NCBI RefSeq assembly: GCF_000021325.1
Contig: NC_011365.1
Span: 3,376,001 to 3,440,000, forward strand
Direction: 5' to 3'
Length of the DNA stretch: 64,000 bases
Origin: Gluconacetobacter diazotrophicus PA1 5
Lineage (GTDB): Bacteria > Pseudomonadota > Alphaproteobacteria > Acetobacterales > Acetobacteraceae
Position numbers and translations under genes: made by a program. The notes under the pieces were generated by a model. That model did not search any database. It was not told the origin of the DNA and saw only the letters and a program-made list of their open reading frames with translations. Below, piece after piece: positions 35,704 through 42,659 of this stretch (position 1 is the stretch's first letter; each line of letters begins with the position of its first letter).

Positions 35704-35736
35704 TTCGATAACGCGAATAATTCGCACGATATCGAA
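35704..35736 (+). promoter_or_regulatory. Extended dyad upstream of mbfA, probable Fur/Irr-type operator
   Basis: The core GCGAATAATTCGC (35713-35725) is a perfect 13-bp palindrome fitting the alphaproteobacterial Fur-type pattern GCnAATnATTnGC. Outer arms TTCGATA (35704-35710) and TATCGAA (35730-35736) repeat inversely around it. It ends 40 bases before the mbfA ATG and contains a -10-like AATAAT, so a bound protein would block transcription. MbfA genes are known iron/Irr targets in rhizobia. Confidence 0.6.
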
Positions 35737-35776
35737 ATGACTTGTGCGCATCAGCGATGTTCGACATACAGGCTGG

Positions 35777-36736
35777 ATGCGCAAGTTCGCGACGCTGAGT
35801 GATCAGGAAATCCTTGCTCTCGCCATTTCGAACGAGGAGGAGGACGCGCGGATCTATGCCGACTTCGCGTACGCGCTGCGCGAGAACTATCCCGACACCG
35901 CGCGCATCTTCACCGACATGGTGCACGAGGAGAACGAGCACAGGCGCGGCCTGATCGACTTGTACGTCCGTCGCTTCGGGTCGCATATTCCGCTGATCCG
36001 CCGGCAGGATATCGCGGGGTTCCCGGCGCGGCGTCCGGCCTGGCAGGTGCAGGGGATGGGGATCGAGGCCGTGCGCGGCCATGCCCGGCAGATGGAGCTG
36101 GAGGCGGCCCGGTTCTACCGGCAGGCCGCGCTAGGCACGAACGAAGCCGCGACGCGCAAGCTTCTGGGCGACCTGGCGGTGGCCGAGGACCAGCACGAGC
36201 AGGCGGCCGGAGCCATCGAACGCGTTCGCCTGCCTGCCACCAAGCGCGAGGGCGAGGACGAGAACGCCCGCCGCCGCTTCGTGCTGCAGGTGATCCAGCC
36301 CGGGCTGGTGGGGTTGATGGACGGGTCGGTGTCCACGCTGGCCCCGGTCTTCGCGGCGGCCTTCGCCACCCATCGCCCGTGGGAGGCATTTCTGGTCGGC
36401 ATTGCGGCCTCGGTCGGGGCCGGGATTTCCATGGGGTTCGCGGAAGCCCTGTCGGATGACGGCAAGCTGTCCGGGCGCGGCGCGCCGGTGCTGCGCGGGG
36501 CGATCTGCGGGCTGATGACGACGGCGGGGGGCATCGGCCATACCGTGCCGTTCCTGATCGACCGGTTTTCGGCCGCCATGACGGTGGCCGTCGCGGTCGT
36601 GGTGGTGGAACTGGTCCTGATCTCGTGGGTGCGCTGGCGCTACCAGGATACGCCGTTCGGCTCGGCGGTGGTGCAGATCGTCCTTGGCGGGGCGCTGGTC
36701 TTCGCGACCGGCATCCTGATCGGTTCGGCGGGGTAG
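35777..36736 (+). CDS. mbfA: Membrane-bound ferritin MbfA (ferritin-like + VIT1 domains)
   Basis: A 319-residue fusion. Residues 1-150 are an erythrin/ferritin-like di-iron domain with the E-x-x-D and E-x-x-H style ligands (NEEEDARIY, VHEENEHRR, EAARFYRQA, EDQHEQAA). Residues about 165-319 are a VIT1/CCC1-type membrane domain with some five spans (LVGLMDGSVSTLAP, GISMGFAEALSDDG). MbfA exports iron and protects against iron and peroxide stress in Bradyrhizobium and Agrobacterium. I use the ATG at MRKFATLSDQE, matching known N-termini; a GTG 11 codons upstream is open. The palindrome just upstream fits iron-responsive control. In an Fe-S- and haem-rich acid producer this is a plausible iron safety valve. 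Confidence 0.9.
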   Translation: MRKFATLSDQEILALAISNEEEDARIYADFAYALRENYPDTARIFTDMVHEENEHRRGLIDLYVRRFGSHIPLIRRQDIAGFPARRPAWQVQGMGIEAVRGHARQMELEAARFYRQAALGTNEAATRKLLGDLAVAEDQHEQAAGAIERVRLPATKREGEDENARRRFVLQVIQPGLVGLMDGSVSTLAPVFAAAFATHRPWEAFLVGIAASVGAGISMGFAEALSDDGKLSGRGAPVLRGAICGLMTTAGGIGHTVPFLIDRFSAAMTVAVAVVVVELVLISWVRWRYQDTPFGSAVVQIVLGGALVFATGILIGSAG

Positions 36737-36811
36737 GGGCTGCGCCTTGATCTTGCCCGGATGATCGGGCAACGAGATCGGGAACGATTCCGCTGCGACC
36801 GATCGGACCCC

Positions 36812-37483
36812 ATGACCCGCCCCAACTGCCTGTTTCCCCTGCCGACCGGTGTCGCATGCGCCCTGCTGGCGGGGCTTGCCTGTCTGCCGGCTTCCCTCCA
36901 TGCCCAGACGGTGACGACTCCCGCGCCCACGGCCATGACGCTGGCCCTGGCCCCGGCCGACCGGGCCTGGGTCCAGCGCGTCCAGGACTACCTGAACGGC
37001 GTGACGACGCTGGAGGCGCAGTTCCAGCAACTGGCCCCCGACGGCAAGCGCACGACCGGAACGGCGTGGCTGAGCCGTCCGGGGCGGATGCGCTTCGAAT
37101 ATGACAAGCCCAGCCCGCTGCTTCTGGTGGCCAATCACGGCCAGGTCGTCTTCAACGACAGCCAGTTGGGCCAGACCACGACGCTGCCGCTGGACAAGAC
37201 GCCGCTGGGGCTGCTGCTGCGGCCCGGGCTGCAACTCTCGGGGGATGTGACCGTTACGGGGTTCACACATTCCAACGGGTTGGTGCAGGTCACGCTGGTG
37301 CGGACGGCCTCGCCGGCGGACGGGAGCCTGACGCTGGTGTTTCATGACAGCCCGATGTCCCTTCGGTCCTGGAGCGTCGTCGATGCCCAGGGGCAGGAAA
37401 CCAGGGTCGATCTGTACAATATCCGCCTGGGCGGCGGCCCCTTGCCGGACGGGCTGTTCGATACGGAAATTGGCGAGCAATAA
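36812..37483 (+). CDS. lolA: Outer membrane lipoprotein carrier protein LolA
   Basis: A 223-residue periplasmic chaperone that shuttles lipoproteins from LolCDE to the outer membrane. A signal peptide ends at SLHA-QT (about residue 31). The mature domain has VQRVQDYLNGVTTLEAQFQQ, RPGRMRFEYDKPSPLLLVANHGQVVF and LYNIRLGGGPLPDGLF, which match the LolA half-barrel. The frame is open 17 codons upstream, but the signal peptide begins at MTRPN. It is convergent with rsmI with a 7-base gap. Clients in this window include BamB and the LpoA-like protein. Confidence 0.9.
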   Translation: MTRPNCLFPLPTGVACALLAGLACLPASLHAQTVTTPAPTAMTLALAPADRAWVQRVQDYLNGVTTLEAQFQQLAPDGKRTTGTAWLSRPGRMRFEYDKPSPLLLVANHGQVVFNDSQLGQTTTLPLDKTPLGLLLRPGLQLSGDVTVTGFTHSNGLVQVTLVRTASPADGSLTLVFHDSPMSLRSWSVVDAQGQETRVDLYNIRLGGGPLPDGLFDTEIGEQ

Positions 37484-37490
37484 TAATATC

Positions 37491-38510
37491 CTAGGGCTGG
37501 TCCCTTTCCCGGGCGAGTTCCAGCGCGCGGGCATAGACCGTGCGGCGGGGCAGGTTGACGGCGCCGGCGACCAGCGCGGCCGCGTCCTTGACCGACAGGC
37601 TGGCCAGCGCCGCGCGCAGCCGGCTGTCCAGGTCGTCCGCCCCGCTGTCGTCCTCGGCCGGCGGGCCCAGCAGGACCGTGATTTCCCCCCGTGCCGCATT
37701 CTGCGCGTACCAGGCGGCCAGCGTGCCGGCGGGGCCGCGCCGGACTTCCTCGAACCGCTTGGTCAGTTCGCGCGCCACGGCGGCGGGCCGGTCCGCGCCG
37801 AAGATGTCGGCCAGGTCCGCCAGCATGGCGTCCAGCCGGTGCGGGGCCTCGTGCCAGATCAGGGTGGCGGACAGGCCGGCCTGTTCGGCCGCGCGCAGGC
37901 GCCCCAGCGCCTCGCGCCGCGCCGCCGTGCGCGGGGGCAGGAAGCCCGAGAACAGGAACGGATGCGGCGGCAGGCCCGACAGGGTCAGAGCGGTGATCGC
38001 GGCGTTGGGGCCGGGGACGGCCGTGACCGGAATATCGGCCGCGATCGCCGCCCGCACCAGGCGAAAGCCCGGATCGGACAGCAGGGGCGTGCCGGCATCC
38101 GACACGATGGCGATGCGCCGCCCGCGTTCCAACTGGGCGATCAGGGCGGGAATCCGCTGCTGCTCGTTATGGTCGTGCAGGGGTTCGGTGCGGACGGTGA
38201 TGGCGCGCGAGGCCAGCAGGCGCGCGGTGACGCGCGTGTCCTCGCACAGCACGAGGTCCGTCCCGGACAGGGTCGCGACGGCCCGGTCGCTGAAATCGCC
38301 CAGGTTGCCGATGGGGGTGGAGACCAGCGCCAGCCCCCCCTGGCCTGGGCGGGCGGGCGTTTCGTCATCGGATGTCACGTCATCGGATGTCACGTCATCG
38401 GGCGCCATGTCCCCGGGTGTCGTATCGTCCGGGGCATGACGGGCGGGTTCCGCTCCGCTATGGGGAGAGGGCGCTTGGAAAGGCAGGGACGAGGAAGATG
38501 AGTCGGTCAT
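37491..38510 (-). CDS. rsmI: 16S rRNA (cytidine-1402-2'-O)-methyltransferase
   Basis: A tetrapyrrole-methylase-fold enzyme that 2'-O-methylates C1402 in the decoding centre. Core motifs are STPIGNLGD, LCEDTRVTARLL, SDAGTPLLSDPG and PGPNAAITAL. It is 339 residues from the ATG used here, which overlaps the start of the divergent LpoA-like gene. About 55 residues precede the core, low-complexity and Ser/Asp-rich, built partly from a 15-bp repeat (38363-38401). A start at the internal ATG (38408) would remove part of this and the overlap, so the true N-terminus is uncertain. The rsmI/lpoA divergent pair is the same as in E. coli (yraL/yraM). Confidence 0.9.
   Translation of the reverse strand: MTDSSSSSLPFQAPSPHSGAEPARHAPDDTTPGDMAPDDVTSDDVTSDDETPARPGQGGLALVSTPIGNLGDFSDRAVATLSGTDLVLCEDTRVTARLLASRAITVRTEPLHDHNEQQRIPALIAQLERGRRIAIVSDAGTPLLSDPGFRLVRAAIAADIPVTAVPGPNAAITALTLSGLPPHPFLFSGFLPPRTAARREALGRLRAAEQAGLSATLIWHEAPHRLDAMLADLADIFGADRPAAVARELTKRFEEVRRGPAGTLAAWYAQNAARGEITVLLGPPAEDDSGADDLDSRLRAALASLSVKDAAALVAGAVNLPRRTVYARALELARERDQP
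38363..38401. repeat. 15-bp tandem repeat in the rsmI N-terminal region
   Basis: CGTCATCGGATGTCA is present 2.6 times (38363-38377, 38378-38392, then nine more bases). On the minus strand it encodes repeated Asp-Asp-Val-Thr-Ser units. The unit is a multiple of three, so copy changes would keep the frame. Confidence 0.85.
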
Positions 38511-40066
38511 TCGCAATCCGGACACAGAAACGGCGTGCAGAGTCAGCCCGTCCCGGCCCGTCTGGCAAGGCCGGACTGCTGATGGCGGCCTCGCTGGCCG
38601 GGCTTGCGGCCTGTGCCGGTCCCGCGGCGGGTCCCGCCGGCCCCGTGACCGCAGGCCCGCCGGCACCCGCCCCCACGGTTCCCGCCGGGCGGACGGTCGG
38701 CGTGCTGCTGCCGCTGAGCGGGGGCAATGCGCGGCTGGGGCAGGAAATGCTGGCCTCGACACGGCTGGCACTGGGCGCGCCCACCGCGCCGCCGCTGGAT
38801 ATCCGCGATACCGAAGCCGCCGGGGGCGCGGGGGCCGCGGCCCAGGCGGCGGTGGCCGCCGGCGACGGCGTGATCCTGGGGCCGCTGACGGCGGCCGAGA
38901 CCACGCAGGCGGCCGCGGTCACGGCTTCGACGTCCATCCCGATGCTGGCCTATACCAGCGACCTGTCGCTGGGGCGCCCCGGCGTGTGGGCGCTGGGCAT
39001 CGCGCCGGAACAGCAGGTCGAACGGCTGGTGACGGCCGCGCGGGCCGAGGGACGGCAGCATTTTGCCGCCTTCCTGCCCGACACGGCGCTGGGCCGGGCG
39101 ATGGGCAAGGCCCTGACGGAGGTCTGTGCCGCGCAGGGGCTGGCGACGCCGGACGTCGTCTATCATACCACCAGCCCGGCCAGCATCACCCAGGGGCTGA
39201 AGACGCTGTCCGCCTACGACACGCGCCTGGCCGCCGCCCAGCCCGGTGCCCAGGCGCCGGTGCCGCCCGACATGTCGGCGGTCGACCCGCTGGGGGCCGG
39301 GGCGCCCGCTGTTCCGGCGCCCGCGACAGGGCAGGGGACGGCCCCCGCCGCCCCGGCCGTGCCCAAACTGGGGGCGCCGCCGTTCGATGCGCTGCTGCTG
39401 GCCGATACCGGGCTGCAACTGGCCAGCGTGATCGATGCGTTGCAGGCGGTGCAGGCGATCGGCCCGGCCGCGACCGGCACCGCGGCAGCGGCGCAGGCCC
39501 CGGCCATCACCGTGGACACGCCCCCGGCGGCGGCCCCGGTGGCGGGCGCGGCGGTGACCGGGGTCCCGGCCCATACGCCGGTCGGCGCCCTGACCGTGCC
39601 CCCGACCGTCAGCACCCAGCCGGCCGTCGCCCCCCCGTCGCCGCCGCAGCAGGCGTCGGTGCCGGTGCGCATCCTGGGTACCGGGTTGTGGGGGGCGTTC
39701 GCCGGCAAGCTGGGGCGCCTGGAAGGGGCGTGGTATGCGGCGCCGGACCCGGGCGCGCGCCAGCGGTTCATCCAGATCTTCATGGCGCGGTATCATCACA
39801 TGCCCACGCCGCTGAGCGACCTGTCCTATGATTCGGCGGCGCTGGTCGGTGCGCTGGACCGCGCGCGGCCGCCGGGACAGCCGAACGGATACGCGATCGC
39901 GGCGTTGACGCGACCGGATGGATTTTCAGGGGTGGACGGAGTGTTCGGATTGACGCCCGATGGCCAGACACTGCGTGACCTGGCGATTTTCCAGATCCAG
40001 CCCGGCGGGGGCGGCCGGATCGTCAGTCCGGCGGCGGGGCGTCTGGTGCGGGACCAGCGAAGCTAA
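38498..40066 (+). CDS. Penicillin-binding protein activator, LpoA-like lipoprotein
   Basis: A 522-residue lipoprotein. The signal peptide has a long basic n-region and ends in the lipobox AGLAAC (Cys39). The body is a type 1 periplasmic-binding-protein fold: VGVLLPLSGGNARLGQEML, VILGPLTAAETTQAAAV, and a later RYHHMPTPLSDLSYDSAALV. In the middle (about 250-390) is a long Ala/Pro/Val-rich, low-complexity insert. LpoA in E. coli activates PBP1a from the outer membrane; alphaproteobacterial relatives carry the same domain next to rsmI, as here. The insert is unusual and may be a flexible reach across the periplasm. Function as a PBP activator is by family and context. Confidence 0.78.
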   Translation: MSRSFAIRTQKRRAESARPGPSGKAGLLMAASLAGLAACAGPAAGPAGPVTAGPPAPAPTVPAGRTVGVLLPLSGGNARLGQEMLASTRLALGAPTAPPLDIRDTEAAGGAGAAAQAAVAAGDGVILGPLTAAETTQAAAVTASTSIPMLAYTSDLSLGRPGVWALGIAPEQQVERLVTAARAEGRQHFAAFLPDTALGRAMGKALTEVCAAQGLATPDVVYHTTSPASITQGLKTLSAYDTRLAAAQPGAQAPVPPDMSAVDPLGAGAPAVPAPATGQGTAPAAPAVPKLGAPPFDALLLADTGLQLASVIDALQAVQAIGPAATGTAAAAQAPAITVDTPPAAAPVAGAAVTGVPAHTPVGALTVPPTVSTQPAVAPPSPPQQASVPVRILGTGLWGAFAGKLGRLEGAWYAAPDPGARQRFIQIFMARYHHMPTPLSDLSYDSAALVGALDRARPPGQPNGYAIAALTRPDGFSGVDGVFGLTPDGQTLRDLAIFQIQPGGGGRIVSPAAGRLVRDQRS

Positions 40067-40078
40067 GGAAAAGAGGGG

Positions 40079-40097
40079 GGCGGCCGATCAGGCCGCC
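40079..40097 (-). terminator. Probable terminator of the 40.1 kb unknown gene
   Basis: A perfect 7-bp stem (GGCGGCC / GGCCGCC) with 5-base loop overlaps the stop codon of the minus-strand gene and is followed on that strand by CCCCTCTTTTCC. It also separates this gene from the convergent LpoA-like gene. Confidence 0.5.
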
Positions 40098-40456
40098 GCC
40101 GTCGCACCGCAGGCCAGGACAGGACGAATGGCGTACAACGCGGCTTCGAACCGGTGAAAGGTGCCCAGCCGATGATCGCGCAGATTGTCGATCAGGACCC
40201 AGTTCATGCCTTCGGGCCGCAGCAGGTAAGCCGGATCGGCGTTTTCGCGGACCCAGACAAGGACGTGTTCGATCGGTCCGTCTTCGGACCGGGAGGAGAC
40301 ATCGGCATCACACAGGCCCATGCAGGCCCCTGCATCCAGCCAGCGCATCAGATATTCCCGATGGCGCGGCAGGAAGCTGGCGCGCAACGGAATGACGTTG
40401 GCAGGGGCCGGGCCCGGGGTCGGGACGTTCGCCTTCAGGGTCATGTTTCTGGCCAT
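40088..40456 (-). CDS. Protein of unknown function
   Basis: A 122-residue soluble protein I do not recognise. Features are a Pro-rich start, a Arg-rich stretch (ASFLPRHREYLMRWLD), Cys residues (GACMGLCDAD), and a compact C-terminal half with HVLVWVRENADPAYLLRPEGMNWVLIDNLR. No signal peptide or span. The start MARNMTLK is chosen because AAGGA lies nine bases upstream; the frame is open for 29 more codons. It is convergent with the LpoA-like gene and isolated from lpxL by an A+T-rich gap. The regular codon use and the hairpin at its end suggest a real gene. Confidence 0.6.
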   Translation of the reverse strand: MARNMTLKANVPTPGPAPANVIPLRASFLPRHREYLMRWLDAGACMGLCDADVSSRSEDGPIEHVLVWVRENADPAYLLRPEGMNWVLIDNLRDHRLGTFHRFEAALYAIRPVLACGATAAA

Positions 40457-40758
40457 CTGAATGTCCTTGGATGAGGGGGCGAAGCAGACGCTAAAGGTCC
40501 ACGCCGGGCATTGCCAAATTGAATCTGAGCGCCGCCGCCGCACAAACAGGCAGATCTTTACAGATGTGGCAAAAAAGCAATGATCCGTTGCGCAAAGGCC
40601 TTAATTATGGGCACGGAATGGTGCAATTGCTTCAGAATTAGCGCTGGAATTGTAACAGCAGGGTATCGTGGCCCGTCGCCGCGCCCGTGAATGCCTGTTT
40701 TTGATGCGTCGCCGACATGAACCCCGTGCCGCGAGGCCCCATGCCCGCCGGGTGGGCG
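40457..40758. other. A+T-rich intergenic region
   Basis: 302 bases with no credible gene, richer in A+T than its surroundings (notably 40540-40660, with runs such as AAAAAAG and TTAATTATG). It should carry the promoter of the minus-strand unknown gene; I could not pick a convincing -35/-10 pair. A short GCAATTGC palindrome lies near 40623. Confidence 0.5.
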
Positions 40759-41679
40759 TCAGGGCCGCAGGTGTTTCGGCCAGCGCCGGTGCAGCCACAG
40801 CCAACTGCCCGGGCGGGCGCGGATCCAGCTTTCCAGCCGGTCGTTGACGGCCTGGGTCAGGGCCAGGATGTCGGCCTGGCGGTCGCCGCTGTCCGGCAGG
40901 TCCATCGGCGGCTCGACATGGATGCGCAGCCGCGCCGGGCCCAGCCGTTCGACATAGCCTGGGATGACCGGGCAGCGATAGCGCAGGGCCATGGCGGCCA
41001 GCGCGGGGGCGGTCATGGCGGGGTGGCCGAACAGCCGGGCCTCGATCCCGTCATTCATCTTCTGGTCCACCAGCATGCCCAGCCGCCCGCCGCGCGCGAT
41101 ATGGGCCAGCGCGCCGCGCGCGCCGCGCGCGCCCTTGGCGAACATGGGCACCGACTGCCCCATCGCGGCGTCGCGCAGGCCGCGGATCATCGCATCGACC
41201 AGCGGGTTGCCCGCCGCGCGGTAGAACGAGGCGAACGGCAGGCCGTGATGCGCTACCCCGGGGGGCAGCATCTCCCAGTTTCCGATATGGCCGGACATGA
41301 AGACCACCGGGCCGCCGCGCGCCGCCTGGGCGGCCAGGTGTTCGGCCCCCACGACATCCCACCCCGGCCCCGAGGCGGTATCGCGGGGCAGGGCCGCCAG
41401 GTGGGGGAATTCCCCCACCGTGCGACCCAGATTGTCCCAGACATCCCGGATCACCGCACGCCGTGCCGCCTGGTCCAGTTCCGGCATCGCCAGGCGCAGG
41501 TTGGCATCGGCGACGCGCGAGACCGGCAGCCGCGGGCCAATAATGCGGCAGACCGCCCCCCCGACATTCGATGCCCGCACCGGTCCCAGCCGGCGCAGCA
41601 GGGCCAGCGCGCCACGCGCGGCCAGGGCCTCGGCGCGCATCAGCAGGGTGACGCGTGGCGTCTTGTCCGTGTCCGTCAT
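40759..41679 (-). CDS. lpxL: Lipid A acyltransferase, LpxL/LpxM (HtrB/MsbB) family
   Basis: A 306-residue inner-membrane acyltransferase that adds a secondary fatty acyl chain to Kdo-lipid A. The catalytic HX4(D/E) motif is visible at SGHIGNWE (His131, Glu136), with FYRAAGNPLVDAMI and the LGMLVDQKMNDGIEARLFG substrate segment following. No long N-terminal span is obvious. It overlaps lpxK by 4 bases and closes the waaA-lpxK-lpxL block. LpxL versus LpxM specificity cannot be told. Confidence 0.9.
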   Translation of the reverse strand: MTDTDKTPRVTLLMRAEALAARGALALLRRLGPVRASNVGGAVCRIIGPRLPVSRVADANLRLAMPELDQAARRAVIRDVWDNLGRTVGEFPHLAALPRDTASGPGWDVVGAEHLAAQAARGGPVVFMSGHIGNWEMLPPGVAHHGLPFASFYRAAGNPLVDAMIRGLRDAAMGQSVPMFAKGARGARGALAHIARGGRLGMLVDQKMNDGIEARLFGHPAMTAPALAAMALRYRCPVIPGYVERLGPARLRIHVEPPMDLPDSGDRQADILALTQAVNDRLESWIRARPGSWLWLHRRWPKHLRP

Positions 41680-42659
41680 GATGATGCTTTATCCAGCCAC
41701 ATATCCAGCAGCCGCTCCGGCGCCATGGGATCGGCCCATGCCAGCGTGACGTCCACGCTGCGGACCTGCGCCCGGATGGCGGGGGGCAGGCGTACCGCGT
41801 CCTTGGGCGTCGTCAGCAGCACGGCGCCCTGTACCGCGGCCATGGCTGACAGGCGGCGCACGTCCCGGGGGCGATAGGCATGATGGTCGGGAAAGGGCAG
41901 GCAGGCCGCAAGCCGGATGCCCTGCGCGCGCAGCCCGTCGAAGAACTTGTCGGGCCGCCCGATCCCCGCGAAGGCGATGGCGGGCCGCCCGGCCAGCATC
42001 GGGGCAGCCTCCTGCATCGCCAGGTCGGCACGCAGGACCGGCAGGGCGGGGGGCAGGTGCGCCAGCGCCCCGGTCCGGTCCCCGCCGATCAGGATGGCGG
42101 CGCGTGCGCGCCGGCAGCCCTGCGCCACCGGTTCGCGCAGCGGCCCGGCGGGCAGGACATGCCCGTTGCCGAAGCCGCTGCCGCCGTCGATGACCAGCAG
42201 GCCCATATCCTGGCGCAGGCCGGGATTCTGGAACCCGTCATCCATCACCAGGCAATCCGCCCCGGCGGCCACCGCCGCGCGCGCGCCGGCCGCGCGGTCG
42301 GCCGACACATGGCAGGGGGCGACCCGGGCCAGCAGCAGGGCCTCGTCCCCGACCTCGGCGGCGCTATGGCGGGCAGGGTCCACCAGCAGGGGGCCGCGCG
42401 CGCGGCCGCCATAGCCGCGGGTCAGGATATGCACATGGCGCCCGCGCGCGACCAGGCGCGCCGCCAGGTCCAGCGCCACGGTCGTCTTGCCCGCGCCGCC
42501 CGCCGTCAGGTTACCGCAGCACAGGACGGGAACCGGCGCGCGCCAGCCTGTCCCGCGCATGCGCCGCGCCGTGGCCAGCGTGTAGAGTGCTGCGGCCGGC
42601 GCCAGCAGGCGCGCGGGCCAGCCGCCATCGCCCCCGGACCAGAAGCGGGGCGCGTGCAT
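41676..42659 (-). CDS. lpxK: Tetraacyldisaccharide 4'-kinase
   Basis: A 327-residue membrane-associated kinase that phosphorylates the 4' position of the lipid A disaccharide made by LpxB. It has the P-loop GNLTAGGAGKTT, LTRGYGGRARGP, the VMDDGFQNPGL Walker B-like segment and FPDHHAYRP, all typical of LpxK. The start MHAPRFWSGG overlaps the upstream stop by one base (TGATG). It sits between the Kdo transferase fusion and lpxL, giving three successive lipid A steps on one transcript. Confidence 0.95.
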   Translation of the reverse strand: MHAPRFWSGGDGGWPARLLAPAAALYTLATARRMRGTGWRAPVPVLCCGNLTAGGAGKTTVALDLAARLVARGRHVHILTRGYGGRARGPLLVDPARHSAAEVGDEALLLARVAPCHVSADRAAGARAAVAAGADCLVMDDGFQNPGLRQDMGLLVIDGGSGFGNGHVLPAGPLREPVAQGCRRARAAILIGGDRTGALAHLPPALPVLRADLAMQEAAPMLAGRPAIAFAGIGRPDKFFDGLRAQGIRLAACLPFPDHHAYRPRDVRRLSAMAAVQGAVLLTTPKDAVRLPPAIRAQVRSVDVTLAWADPMAPERLLDMWLDKASS

